From: Amycolatopsis aidingensis
GTDB lineage: Bacteria > Actinomycetota > Actinomycetes > Mycobacteriales > Pseudonocardiaceae
Direction of reading: 5' to 3'
Length of the DNA: 64,000 nucleotides
Assembly (NCBI RefSeq): GCF_018885265.1
Contig: NZ_CP076538.1
Coordinates: forward strand, 7,290,001-7,354,000
Of this stretch, positions 1 to 9,143 are shown piece after piece. The notes below the pieces were generated by a model that was not told the DNA's origin, did not search any database, and was given only the letters and a program-made list of their open reading frames with translations. A program made the translations under genes and the position numbers. The first letter of the stretch is position 1. Each line of letters opens with the position of its first letter.

Positions 1-1143
1 GCCCCGGAACCGGAGTCCGACCCGGAGCAGCAGGCACCGCGGACCCGGCTGCAGGAGAAGAAATCACGGCGCAACCACCGTTCCCTGCTGACCGCCCGGA
101 TCACCGCCGCCGTGGTGGCCGGGCTGGTGTTCCTGGCCACCGGTGTCGGCTGGGGCACCAAGACCTGGTTCAACGGCAAGTTCAACGAGATCGCCGCGCT
201 GGACGAGGGTTCGAAGGACATCCGCAACGCGGCAGGCCAGACCGGGGACGAGAACTTCCTGATCGTCGGTTCGGACACCAGGGAAGGCGCGGAGGTCGAG
301 GACAACGTCGGCAACGCGACCGCCATCCCAGGGGCCCGCTCGGACACGGTGATGCTGGCCCACATCCCGGCCGACCGGAAGCAGGCCGTGGTCGTGTCCT
401 TCCCGCGGGACCTGGAGATCTCCCGGCCCGACTGCGAGCGGTGGAACCCGGAGACCGGGCAGTACGGCGAGGTGGTGCGCGGGGCGGCGCAGGTCAAGCT
501 GAACTCCGCCTTCCGGGCAGGCGGGCCACGCTGCGTGACGAAGGTGATCCAGCAGCTGTCCGGGATGAAGGTCAACCACTTCGTCGGCATCGACTTCAAC
601 GGCTTCAAGCACATGGTGGACGCGGTCGGCGGGGTGAAGATCCACACCGACGGCCCGGTCAAGGACCAGGAACTCGGCCTGATCATCGCGGAGAAGGGGG
701 ACGTGGTGATCTCCGGTGACCAGGCGCTGAACTATGTGCGGGCGCGCAAGGTCTACGGCGACCCGACATTCTCCGACTACGGCAGGATCAAGCGACAGCA
801 GCAGTTCCTCTCCTCGCTGCTGCGTGCCACCCTGTCCAGGGACGTGCTGTTCGACGTCGGAAAGCTCACCGGTTTCGTGAATGCCTTCGCCTCCGCCACC
901 TTCGGCGAGAACATCGGGATCGACCAGATGCTCACCCTGGCGCAGTCCATGCAGGGGCTACAGGCCAGCAAGGTGCAGTTCCTGACCATCCCGACCGTCG
1001 GCGAAGCCAATGACCGGGGCAACGAGGTGCTGCTGGAAGAGCAGAGCTCGGAACTGTTCCGCGCGCTGATCGACAACACTCCGCTACCCGGCGAGGACGG
1101 CAACTCGCAGGAACCCTCTGAGCAGGCCCTGCCTTCGGAGTAA
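1..1143 (+). CDS. LytR-CpsA-Psr (LCP) family cell-wall ligase, 5' truncated
   Basis: The reading frame is open from base 1, so the start lies upstream; 380 residues are visible. A charged cytoplasmic stretch rich in Arg/Lys leads into one membrane segment near visible residues 31-55, then an extracellular LCP domain. Recognisable LCP motifs are NFLIVGSDTR, ARSDTVMLAH, FPRDLEI, KLNSAF, DFNGFKHMVDAVGGV and the Arg/Asp-rich VRARK...SDYGRIKRQQQF. LCP enzymes move polyprenyl-phosphate-linked polymers (arabinogalactan or teichoic-type) onto peptidoglycan outside the membrane. Actinomycetes carry several paralogs, so the acceptor and polymer cannot be assigned here. It is followed after 91 bp by phoU, which has its own PHO-box-like sequence, so the two are probably separate units. 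Confidence 0.9.
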   Translation, partial: APEPESDPEQQAPRTRLQEKKSRRNHRSLLTARITAAVVAGLVFLATGVGWGTKTWFNGKFNEIAALDEGSKDIRNAAGQTGDENFLIVGSDTREGAEVEDNVGNATAIPGARSDTVMLAHIPADRKQAVVVSFPRDLEISRPDCERWNPETGQYGEVVRGAAQVKLNSAFRAGGPRCVTKVIQQLSGMKVNHFVGIDFNGFKHMVDAVGGVKIHTDGPVKDQELGLIIAEKGDVVISGDQALNYVRARKVYGDPTFSDYGRIKRQQQFLSSLLRATLSRDVLFDVGKLTGFVNAFASATFGENIGIDQMLTLAQSMQGLQASKVQFLTIPTVGEANDRGNEVLLEEQSSELFRALIDNTPLPGEDGNSQEPSEQALPSE

Positions 1144-1171
1144 CGGGCACCGTCCGCGGATCCGTAAGACC

Positions 1172-1193
1172 GGGTTCATGTCGGGTTCATCCG
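1172..1193 (+). promoter_or_regulatory. PHO-box-like direct repeats upstream of phoU
   Basis: Two adjacent 11-bp direct repeats, GGGTTCATGTC (1172-1182) and GGGTTCATCCG (1183-1193), lie 41 bp before the phoU start. They match the form of actinobacterial PhoP boxes (GTTCAyC-type 11-bp direct repeats). PhoP binding is inferred from family knowledge; no phoR/phoP genes are in this window. Confidence 0.7.
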
Positions 1194-1234
1194 GATATGC
1201 GCCGCCGGTGCCGCGTTCGCCGTATGGTGGCGCC

Positions 1235-1900
1235 ATGCGCGAGGCTTACCACGTCGAACTCGAACAACTGGCCCAGAACCTGGCCGTGATGTCCGGACAG
1301 GTCGCGGACGCCATGGAGCGGGCGACTCAGGCACTGCTGGATACCGACCTCGGTCTGGCCGAGCAGGTGATCAGCGATGACGCCAAGGTAGACGACGCGC
1401 GGGCGGACTGCGAGGAACAGGCTTACGCACTGCTGGCACTGCAGGCACCCGTGGCCACCGACCTGCGGACCGTGCTCGCGGCGATCCACGCGGCGGAAAG
1501 CCTGGAGCGGATGGGGGATCTCGCCCTGCACGTCGCGAAGGCGGCCCGGCGGCGGCACCCCGATGCCGTGCTCCCCGAACAGGTCCGGGACGACTTCGCC
1601 AAGATGGGCAAGGTCGCGGTGCGACTGGCCCGCCAGGCGGAGCAGGTGATCAAGACCAGGGATGTGGACGCGGCCCGCAGTCTGGAGAACGAGGACGACG
1701 CCGTGGACGAGATCCACCGCAACCTGTTCGCCGTGATCATGGACAAGGACTGGCCGCACGGGGTCGCCGCCGCGGTGGACGTCACCCTGCTCGGCCGGTT
1801 CTACGAGCGGTATGCCGACCACGCGGTCTCGGTCGCCCGCCGGATGGTGTTCGTCGTCACCGGAAAGATGCCGGGCTACGGCTCGGATGACGACGTGTAA
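1235..1900 (+). CDS. phoU: Phosphate signalling/transport regulator PhoU
   Basis: A 221-residue all-helical protein of the usual PhoU length. The two tandem three-helix PhoU repeats each carry a metal-binding style motif: AAESLERMGDLALH and RFYERYADHAVS. PhoU couples the Pst transporter to the PhoR sensor kinase and damps phosphate-starvation signalling. The ATG at 1235 (MREAYHVELEQL) is chosen because it starts the conserved domain; an upstream in-frame ATG at 1178 falls inside the PHO-box repeats. It lies immediately upstream of and in the same direction as pstSCAB, with a terminator-like hairpin between. Orthologs in mycobacteria are called PhoY. Confidence 0.95.
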   Translation: MREAYHVELEQLAQNLAVMSGQVADAMERATQALLDTDLGLAEQVISDDAKVDDARADCEEQAYALLALQAPVATDLRTVLAAIHAAESLERMGDLALHVAKAARRRHPDAVLPEQVRDDFAKMGKVAVRLARQAEQVIKTRDVDAARSLENEDDAVDEIHRNLFAVIMDKDWPHGVAAAVDVTLLGRFYERYADHAVSVARRMVFVVTGKMPGYGSDDDV

Positions 1901-1922
1901 ATTACCCACCGAAATCACGCCC

Positions 1923-1948
1923 AGCTCACCCGGAGTACCGGGCGAGCT
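1923..1948 (+). terminator. Hairpin after phoU
   Basis: AGCTCACCCGG (1923-1933) pairs with CCGGGCGAGCT (1938-1948) around a 4-nt loop, with one mismatch. It lies 22 bp after the phoU stop and before the pstS PHO box, so it probably ends the phoU transcript. There is no clear T-tract, as is usual in high-GC actinomycetes. Confidence 0.55.
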
Positions 1949-2025
1949 ACTGTGCGCGAAAAATACCCGGATGACTGGTTACGTCTCCGTGACGTAGCCG
2001 TGATGACGTTCTATTGCCCGGCTCC

Positions 2026-2047
2026 GTTCACTTTTCATTCACTCGTA
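2026..2047 (+). promoter_or_regulatory. PHO-box-like direct repeats upstream of pstS
   Basis: GTTCACTTTTC (2026-2036) and ATTCACTCGTA (2037-2047) are 11-bp spaced repeats with the GTTCAC/ATTCAC core of actinobacterial PhoP boxes. They lie about 108 bp before the pstS GTG, in a stretch less GC-rich than the surrounding coding DNA. This is the expected control point for the pst operon under phosphate starvation. Confidence 0.75.
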
Positions 2048-2154
2048 TTGCCCTGCCGTGTCACGTCGCCCTCTTAGCGTCCTGGCTCGTGAGCACACAG
2101 AGCTACCGCTCACGCCGACAGGCTTTCACTGAGGTACTCCGAAAGAGGTTAATT

Positions 2155-3264
2155 GTGAAGCGTACCACCCTGGGCCGTATCGTCGCGCTGCCTGCGGCAG
2201 CCGCGCTCACGCTCGGGCTTGCGGCCTGCGGCGCCGCCAACGAGTCGAACGAAGGCGGGGAGACCGGGGAGAACGGCGGCTCGGGTTCGGGCGTCTCCGG
2301 CACGATCTCGGGCGCGGGCGCCAGCTCGCAGGAAGCCGCGATGCAGGCATGGACGGCGAGCTTCTACGAGAACAACCCGGACGCCACCGTGAACTACGAC
2401 CCGATCGGCTCCGGTGGTGGCCGCGAGCAGTTCGTGAACGGCGCCAGTGACTTCGGTGGCACCGACGCCTACCTCGACGAGGAGGAGCTGGCCAAGGCGC
2501 AGAACCGCTGCGGTCAGCTGGTCGAGATCCCGACCTACGTGTCGCCGATCGCGATCATCTTCAAGCTGGACGGCGTGGACGAGCTGAACCTGAAGCCTGC
2601 CACCATCGCCAAGATCTTCAACCAGCAGATCACCAGCTGGGACGACCAGGCCATCGCAGCCGACAACCCGGGGGTGGAGCTGCCGAGCACCCCGATCACC
2701 CCGGTGAACCGCTCGGACGAGTCGGGCACCACGGAGAACTTCGTCGACTACCTGAAGGCCGCCGCGCCGCAGGACTGGCCGCACGAGGTCAGTGGTGACT
2801 GGCCGGTCCCCGGCGGTGAGGCCGCCCAGGGCACCTCGGGTGTGGTGCAGGCCGTTGGCGCAGGCAACGGCACCATCGGCTACGCGGACGCCAGCCAGGC
2901 AAACGACCTGAGCACGGTGAAGGTCGGCGTCGGCGGCGAGTTCGTCGCCTACTCCCCGGAGGCCGCGGCCAAGGTGCTGGACGTCTCCGAGCGGGCGGAG
3001 GGCCGCGGCGAGTACAGCTTCGCCTACGACCTGGCCAGGGACACCACCGAGTCGGGCACCTACCCGATCGTGCTGGTCTCCTACAGCATCGCCTGCTCCA
3101 CCTACGAGGACGCGAACAAGGCCGAGCTGGTGAAGGCGCTGTTCGCGCACATCGTCAGCGAGGAGGGCCAGCAGGCCTCGGCCGAGGCCGCGGGCTCGGC
3201 GCCGATCTCGGACAACCTGCGCTCCCAGGTGCAGCCCGCGATCGACGCCATCTCGGCTGGCTGA
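2155..3264 (+). CDS. pstS: Phosphate ABC transporter substrate-binding lipoprotein PstS
   Basis: A 369-residue lipoprotein: n-region MKRTTLGR, hydrophobic core, and lipobox LAAC with the lipidated cysteine at residue 25, then a Gly/Glu/Ser-rich linker and a periplasmic-binding-protein fold. The phosphate-binding signature GAGASSQEAAMQAW and the VNRSDESGTTENFVDYL segment are typical of PstS. It captures inorganic phosphate outside the membrane for PstCA. The GTG at 2155 is chosen because it follows GAAAGAGG and yields a proper signal peptide; the open frame from 2014 would add an implausible 47-residue N-terminus. It is the first gene of pstSCAB and is separated from pstC by a strong hairpin. 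Confidence 0.97.
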   Translation: MKRTTLGRIVALPAAAALTLGLAACGAANESNEGGETGENGGSGSGVSGTISGAGASSQEAAMQAWTASFYENNPDATVNYDPIGSGGGREQFVNGASDFGGTDAYLDEEELAKAQNRCGQLVEIPTYVSPIAIIFKLDGVDELNLKPATIAKIFNQQITSWDDQAIAADNPGVELPSTPITPVNRSDESGTTENFVDYLKAAAPQDWPHEVSGDWPVPGGEAAQGTSGVVQAVGAGNGTIGYADASQANDLSTVKVGVGGEFVAYSPEAAAKVLDVSERAEGRGEYSFAYDLARDTTESGTYPIVLVSYSIACSTYEDANKAELVKALFAHIVSEEGQQASAEAAGSAPISDNLRSQVQPAIDAISAG

Positions 3265-3289
3265 TCACATTACGAATACCAACCGACCT

Positions 3290-3321
3290 CTGGGTGGCCG
3301 CCGGTCCTGGCGGCCACCCAG
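3290..3321 (+). terminator. Intercistronic hairpin between pstS and pstC
   Basis: CTGGGTGGCCGCC (3290-3302) pairs perfectly with GGCGGCCACCCAG (3309-3321) around a 6-nt loop. It lies 25 bp after the pstS stop and 42 bp before pstC. It may act as a partial terminator or as an mRNA 3'-end stabiliser, giving more PstS than permease. Confidence 0.65.
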
Positions 3322-3363
3322 CGGCGCGAACCGGGCCGGTTCGCCGGATGCACGAGAAAGGGA

Positions 3364-4314
3364 ATGAACGTGCCCCCCAGCACAGCTAGTCCGACCCGCG
3401 GCCGCGCGCGGCAACGGCCGGGGGATCGGGTCTTCTCCGGGCTGTCCACCGGAGCGGGTGTACTGATCCTCGTCGTGCTCGCGGGGGTCGCCACCTTCCT
3501 GCTGGTCGAGGCGTGGCCCGCGCTGGTCGCGCCCACCGACGAGATCCCTGGCGACGGCGGGCTCGTGGTGTACATCTGGCCGTTGCTGTTCGGAACGCTG
3601 CTCTCGGCACTGTTCGCCCTGCTGCTCGCCGCTCCGCTTGCGGTGGCCGTCGCCCTGTTCATCACGCACTACGCCCCGCGCAGGCTGGCGCAGGGGCTCG
3701 GTTACCTCGTCGACCTGCTCGCCGCGGTGCCCAGCATCATCTACGGCCTGTGGGGCGCCACCGTGCTGGCGCCGGCCACGGTGCCCGCCACGGACTGGCT
3801 GGCCGAGAACCTCGGCTTCATCCCGCTGTTCGCCGGGCCGTCCTCGACCACCGGGCGCACCATGCTGGTCGCGATCCTGGTGCTCACCGTGATGATCCTG
3901 CCGATCATCACGGCCGTGATCCGCGAGGCCTTCCTGCAGACCCCGCGGCTGCACGAGGAGGCATCGCTGGCGCTTGGCGCAACCCGCTGGGAAATGATCA
4001 AGATGGCGGTGCTGCCGTTCGGCCGCTCCAGCATCATCGGCGCCTCCATGCTGGGGCTGGGCCGCGCGCTCGGCGAGACGATGGCGGTGGCGATCGTGCT
4101 CTCGGTGTCCGGCGGGATCACCTTCAACCTGATCAGCACCGGCAACCCCTCGACCATCGCGGCCAACATCGCACTGGAGTTCCCCGAGTCCACCGGCATC
4201 GACGTGAACACGCTGATCGCCGCGGGCCTGGTGCTGTTCGTGGTCACCCTGCTGGTGAACATGGCCGCCCGCGCGGTGATCAACCGGCGTCGTGAGTTCT
4301 CAGGAGCCAACTGA
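3364..4314 (+). CDS. pstC: Phosphate ABC transporter permease PstC
   Basis: A 316-residue integral membrane protein with about six hydrophobic segments and the ABC-permease cytoplasmic EAA-loop pattern (EEASLALGATRWEMIKMAVLP). It forms the phosphate channel with PstA. The start at 3364 follows GAGAAAGGGA. The stop TGA overlaps the pstA ATG by one base, implying translational coupling. Length and topology are standard. Confidence 0.96.
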   Translation: MNVPPSTASPTRGRARQRPGDRVFSGLSTGAGVLILVVLAGVATFLLVEAWPALVAPTDEIPGDGGLVVYIWPLLFGTLLSALFALLLAAPLAVAVALFITHYAPRRLAQGLGYLVDLLAAVPSIIYGLWGATVLAPATVPATDWLAENLGFIPLFAGPSSTTGRTMLVAILVLTVMILPIITAVIREAFLQTPRLHEEASLALGATRWEMIKMAVLPFGRSSIIGASMLGLGRALGETMAVAIVLSVSGGITFNLISTGNPSTIAANIALEFPESTGIDVNTLIAAGLVLFVVTLLVNMAARAVINRRREFSGAN

Positions 4315-5399
4315 TGAGCACCCCGACCACCTCCCAGAACCAGGGACCCGACCTGGACACTCCGGTCGGCGGCATCCCGCTCAGCCACGGCACGATCCCC
4401 AAGTACGCCCCGCAGGCCACGCTGGTGCTGGCCGCCGTCGCGGGCCTGCTGCTCAACCTGGCCGGGATGAGCATCGGCCTGGCCGCCGTGCTGGTCGCGG
4501 TGCTCTACGCGGTGGTGATCTACGTCTGGTCGGCCAGCGTGGAGGGTTCCCGCAAAGGTAAGGACCGGCTGGTGACCGCCGTGGTCTACTCGGCCTTCCT
4601 GCTCGCCCTGCTGCCGCTGATCTCGGTCGTGGTGACCGTGGTGAGCGAGGGCTTCGCCCGGTTCGACGCGGAGTTCTTCTCCTACTCGATGCGCGGTGTC
4701 GTCGGCGAGGGCGGCGGGATCTACCACGCCCTGATGGGCACCCTGATCGTCACCGCACTGGCCGCCGTGATCTCGGTGCCGATCGGCATGCTGTGCGCGA
4801 TCTACCTGGTGGAGTACGGCCGCGGCAAGCTGGCCAAGGCGATCACCTTCTTCGTGGACGTGATGACCGGTATCCCCTCGATCGTGGCCGGCCTGTTCGC
4901 CGTCTCGCTGTTCGCGCTGTTCTTCGGACCAGGGGTCCGGATGGGAATCATGGGTGCGATCGCGTTGAGCGTGCTGATGATCCCTGTGGTGGTCCGGTCC
5001 ACGGAGGAGATGCTCAAGCTGGTCCCGAACGAGCTGCGGGAGGCCGCCTACGCACTGGCGGTGCCGAAGTGGCGGATGATCGTGAAGGTGGTGCTGCCGA
5101 CCGCGCTGGCCGGGATCGCCACCGGGGTCACCCTTGCCATCGCACGGGTGATCGGGGAGACGGCGCCGCTGCTGCTCACCGTCGGGATCACCTCCAGCGT
5201 CAACCTCAACCCGTTCGACGGCAGGATGGCCACGCTGTCGGTGTTCTCGTACTACGAGTACGTCAGCCCCGGCGTCCCACCGGAACCTTCACTCGAACGG
5301 GCCTGGGCCGCGGCGCTGACCCTGATCATCATCGTGATGGCGCTGAACCTCGTGGCACGTGTCATCTCCCGACTGTTCGCACCCAAGACCCGCGGCTGA
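4314..5399 (+). CDS. pstA: Phosphate ABC transporter permease PstA
   Basis: A 361-residue permease, longer than the roughly 280-300 residues of enterobacterial PstA because of an N-terminal extension with extra hydrophobic segments around residues 35-75, as in other actinobacterial PstA proteins. The C-terminal part carries the permease loop ELREAAYALAVPKWRMIVKVVLPTALAG. It starts at the ATG overlapping the pstC stop. It pairs with PstC and is energised by PstB encoded 27 bp downstream. Confidence 0.95.
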   Translation: MSTPTTSQNQGPDLDTPVGGIPLSHGTIPKYAPQATLVLAAVAGLLLNLAGMSIGLAAVLVAVLYAVVIYVWSASVEGSRKGKDRLVTAVVYSAFLLALLPLISVVVTVVSEGFARFDAEFFSYSMRGVVGEGGGIYHALMGTLIVTALAAVISVPIGMLCAIYLVEYGRGKLAKAITFFVDVMTGIPSIVAGLFAVSLFALFFGPGVRMGIMGAIALSVLMIPVVVRSTEEMLKLVPNELREAAYALAVPKWRMIVKVVLPTALAGIATGVTLAIARVIGETAPLLLTVGITSSVNLNPFDGRMATLSVFSYYEYVSPGVPPEPSLERAWAAALTLIIIVMALNLVARVISRLFAPKTRG

Positions 5400-5426
5400 G
5401 CGCGGAAATACCGGATAGGAAGTACA

Positions 5427-6206
<780 letters not shown>

Positions 6207-6227
6207 CCGATCCGCGATCCTTCGGGT

Positions 6228-7130
6228 TCACCGCTCGTACTGGACGTCCACCTCGTACTCGGTGAACCCGAGCCCGCGGTACACCGCGACCGCGGGGGCG
6301 TTGTCCCCCTCGACGTAGAGGATGACCTGGCCGAGCCCGCGCGCCCGCAGGTAGCGCAGCCCGGCCAGGGTCAGCGCCTTGCCCAGCCCGCCGCCCTGCG
6401 CGCCAGGGTCGACGCCCACCACGTACACCTCTCCCACCGGTCGCCCGTCGAACCGGTTCGGGTTGGCCGGGTGGATCTTCGTCCAGTGGAAGCCGAGTAG
6501 CTTGCCGCCGGTGTCCTCGGCGAGGAAGAACCCGGCCGGGTCGAACCAGTCCTGTTCCTCGGTCGCGCGCAGGTCGGCGACGCTCATCCGGCCCTGCTCG
6601 GGGTGCCAGTCGAAGGCACGGGCGTTCACCTCGACCAGGGCCTGCTCGTCCTGGCCCGGCACGAAGGGGCGCAGTCGCACTCCGGGCGGCGGGCTCGGCT
6701 CCGGCCAGTCGGCTGCTGGCGCATCGGCCACCCGCAGCACCAACAGTTCGCGCGCCCTGGTCAAGCCGGCCCGTTCGGCCAGCCGGGCCGCGCCGGGGTG
6801 GTCCCCGTGCGCCCACACCCGCAGCCGGTCCCCTGCGCGGTCCACCAGTGCCCGCAGCATGGCGGTGCCGATGCCGGCGCGGCGCCGCCGCGGGTGCACG
6901 ATCAGCTCGGCGACCTGCCTGCCGAAGGCGTCCCCCGTGGTGTCCAGGTGGGCGCAGCCCGCCAGCTCGCCGTCGACGGTGGCCAGTAGATAGCTGCCGC
7001 CGCGAAACTCACCCGGCAGGCCCTGCTCGGGCAGTTCCGGCCTGCCGTCGGCGTCGCGGGCGGCCAGCAGCAGCCCGCGTACCGACTCGGCGTTACCGGC
7101 GTCCAGCTCCTCGACCCACGCTGTGTCCAT
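6228..7130 (-). CDS. mshD: Mycothiol synthase MshD
   Basis: A 300-residue tandem GNAT protein. The N-terminal acetyl-CoA site is in the HPRRRRAGIGTAML region; the C-terminal, catalytically dominant GNAT domain contains VDPGAQGGGLGKALTLAGL. MshD acetylates the cysteinyl amine of Cys-GlcN-Ins, the last step of mycothiol synthesis, so the host uses mycothiol as its low-molecular-weight thiol. The ATG at 7130 lies 6 nt downstream of a TAGCCT -10-like hexamer and has no Shine-Dalgarno sequence, so the mRNA is probably leaderless. It lies downstream of glnR on the same strand, as in M. tuberculosis (Rv0818-Rv0819). Confidence 0.95.
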   Translation of the reverse strand: MDTAWVEELDAGNAESVRGLLLAARDADGRPELPEQGLPGEFRGGSYLLATVDGELAGCAHLDTTGDAFGRQVAELIVHPRRRRAGIGTAMLRALVDRAGDRLRVWAHGDHPGAARLAERAGLTRARELLVLRVADAPAADWPEPSPPPGVRLRPFVPGQDEQALVEVNARAFDWHPEQGRMSVADLRATEEQDWFDPAGFFLAEDTGGKLLGFHWTKIHPANPNRFDGRPVGEVYVVGVDPGAQGGGLGKALTLAGLRYLRARGLGQVILYVEGDNAPAVAVYRGLGFTEYEVDVQYER

Positions 7131-7134
7131 AGAA

Positions 7135-7216
7135 CAAGGCTAGCGGCGCGTAGCGCCTCCGTTTGGCGGTGGTGGGAGACGGGCGGGCCAAGGCTAGCGG
7201 CGCGTAGCGCCTCCGT
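7135..7216. repeat. 28-bp exact direct repeat carrying the mshD -10
   Basis: The same 28 bases occur at 7135-7162 and 7189-7216, 54 bp apart. Each contains the small palindrome GGCGCGTAGCGCC and, read on the minus strand, TAGCCT. In the mshD-proximal copy TAGCCT (7142-7137) is placed as a leaderless promoter -10. The spacer contains GGCGGTGGTGGGAGACG, partly echoed near 31651-31672. Confidence 0.8.
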
Positions 7217-7218
7217 AT

Positions 7219-7281
7219 GTGGACGGCCAACGCACGGATGTGGACGGCAAACGCGTGCGCGTGGGCGGCAAACACACCGGG
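7219..7281. repeat. Three 21-bp tandem repeat units
   Basis: Units at 7219-7239, 7240-7260 and 7261-7281 follow the pattern GTGGACGGCmAACrC plus six variable bases. They abut the glnR stop (3' side of a minus-strand gene). A second array of three diverged 21-bp units lies at 63613-63675, next to the stop of another minus-strand gene. Confidence 0.75.
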
Positions 7282-7282
7282 A

Positions 7283-8029
7283 TCAGGTGACCGAGAACTC
7301 CCTCGCCTCGACCCGCTCGGGCACGGCCGGACCTGGGGTCTTCGCGGCGCCCTTGGCCGGGCGCTCGAACTTGTACCCGACATTGCGCACGGTGCCGATC
7401 ATCTGCTCGTGCTCGGGGCCGAGCTTGGCGCGCAGCCGCCGGACGTGCACGTCCACGGTGCGGGTGCCGCCGAAGAAGTCGTAGCCCCAGACCTCCTGCA
7501 GCAGCTGGGCCCTGGTGAACACCCGGCCAGCGTGCTGCGCGAGGTACTTCAGCAGCTCGAACTCCTTGTAGGTCAGCTCGAGGGTCCGCTTGCGCAGCCG
7601 CGCCGTGTAGGTGGCCTCGTCGATCACCAGGTCGCCGACCCGCAGTTCGGCTTCCACCTGGCCTGCCGCGCCATCCCTGGTGGTGGCCAGCCGCAGCCGG
7701 GCGTCCACCTCGGCCGGGCCCGCGGTCGGCAGCAGGATGTCGTCGGTACGCCATTCCGAGCTCACCGCGACCAGGCCGCCCTCGCCGATCACCGCGATCA
7801 CCGGGGTGAGTACCTCGTCGTCCCCTGATCCCTTGAGCAGCCTGCACAGGCTTTTCGCGGAGGCGAGATCGCTCCGGGCATCCAGCAGGATCAGGTCCCG
7901 GTGTCCCGCGTCCAGCAACGCGGTGACCTCCGGCGCACGCACGCGTACCGTATGCGGCAGCAGGTCGAGCGCGGGAAGCACCGAGGTGGCGTCTTGTTCC
8001 CCAGTCAATACCAGCAGGTCAAGGCTCAT
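7283..8029 (-). CDS. glnR: OmpR-type orphan nitrogen regulator GlnR
   Basis: A 248-residue protein with an N-terminal receiver-like domain and a C-terminal winged helix ([40 protein letters not shown]...[15 protein letters not shown]). No kinase gene is adjacent, consistent with GlnR being an orphan regulator. GlnR controls ammonium assimilation (glnA, amtB, nir and others) in actinomycetes. Identification rests on the domain sequence plus the mshD/lmeA neighbourhood. The ATG at 8029 starts the receiver ([10 protein letters not shown]); the open frame upstream is longer but unlike the family. It is divergent from lmeA across about 210 bp. Confidence 0.88.
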   Translation of the reverse strand: MSLDLLVLTGEQDATSVLPALDLLPHTVRVRAPEVTALLDAGHRDLILLDARSDLASAKSLCRLLKGSGDDEVLTPVIAVIGEGGLVAVSSEWRTDDILLPTAGPAEVDARLRLATTRDGAAGQVEAELRVGDLVIDEATYTARLRKRTLELTYKEFELLKYLAQHAGRVFTRAQLLQEVWGYDFFGGTRTVDVHVRRLRAKLGPEHEQMIGTVRNVGYKFERPAKGAAKTPGPAVPERVEAREFSVT

Positions 8030-8239
8030 TCGCCACACCGCCTCGTCAGAATCGTCGCCAGCCCTCACCGGAGGGCCCCGCTCCCGCCTGCTTCGTTGCC
8101 TCGGGCACGGCTTCGGTCGGTGCTGAGTAAGAATAGCCGGTGAACGTGCACATGTCGTCCCCATGACATCCGCATCACACCAGCTCGGGCAGGGTGGCGG
8201 GGGCACAAGGGCCAACCAGGTGAAAGAACGGACGCAATT

Positions 8240-9136
8240 GTGAGCAGCACCGTGACCCAGCCCAACCGGCCTGGACCCACTCCGGCGGGCCGGCGCGGGG
8301 GGCGGCGGACCAGGAAGATCATCATCGTGCTGGTCGTGCTGCTCGGCCTGCTGGTCGGCGCGGATTTCGCGCTCGCCGCGGCCGCCGAGCACACGATCTC
8401 GCAGAAGGCACGGGAGCAGCTCCAGCTCAGCGACGACCCCGCGGTGACCGTGCACGGGTTCCCGTTCAGCGTGCAGGCGCTCTCCGGTGACTATGGCCAC
8501 ATTTCAGTGCACGCCACCGGCATCCCTGTGCAGGACACGCTGCGCGATGTGGAGATCAACGCCGACCTCCGGGATGTGGACGCCCCGCTGTCCGACCTGC
8601 TGAACGGCGATGTCGACAAGATCAAGATCGGCACGCTGGAAGGACAGGTGCGGCTGAAGGAGAGCGATATCGCCAGGGTGGACCCGCTGAGCAAGATCGA
8701 GAATCTGCAGATCGAGCCGTCCACGACGGAGTACGTGCAGCACGGCGACGACGCCGGCACCGACGCCGACGGCACCAAAAAGGACGAAAGCGGGGAGACC
8801 GACGCGGCCGAGGACGAGTCCTCGGCCGGGATCCGGCTGTCCGGCGAGGTGCAGATCGCGGGCGAGCGGCTGGAGATCTTCGCCTTCGCCATGATCCAGC
8901 TGGACGGCAGCACAGTGCGGATCACGCCGGAACGCCTGCAGTTCGGGAATGACAAGGAGACCACCGTTGTTCCCCAGGACGTCCAGGAGGCATTGTTGCC
9001 GAACTTCGAGGCGGACATCAGCACCGGCGGCCTGCCGTTCACGGTGACCCCGACCGCGATCAAGGTCGAGTCGGGCGCGCTGGTGGTGAAGGGCGAGGCC
9101 AAGGACGTGACGTTCGCCGGTGTTTCCCAGGGGTGA
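8240..9136 (+). CDS. lmeA: DUF2993 / LmeA-like envelope lipid-binding protein
   Basis: A 298-residue protein with a basic N-terminus, one signal-anchor helix (residues ~29-49, [21 protein letters not shown]) and a DUF2993 domain. An acidic low-complexity insert rich in Asp/Glu/Thr lies at about residues 170-195. The M. tuberculosis homolog in the same position (Rv0817c, LmeA) binds phosphoinositides and is needed for full mannan length on lipomannan. The GTG at 8240 precedes [12 protein letters not shown]. The thiX start is 7 bp downstream, suggesting one transcript. Confidence 0.82.
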   Translation: MSSTVTQPNRPGPTPAGRRGGRRTRKIIIVLVVLLGLLVGADFALAAAAEHTISQKAREQLQLSDDPAVTVHGFPFSVQALSGDYGHISVHATGIPVQDTLRDVEINADLRDVDAPLSDLLNGDVDKIKIGTLEGQVRLKESDIARVDPLSKIENLQIEPSTTEYVQHGDDAGTDADGTKKDESGETDAAEDESSAGIRLSGEVQIAGERLEIFAFAMIQLDGSTVRITPERLQFGNDKETTVVPQDVQEALLPNFEADISTGGLPFTVTPTAIKVESGALVVKGEAKDVTFAGVSQG

Positions 9137-9143
9137 CACGGTC

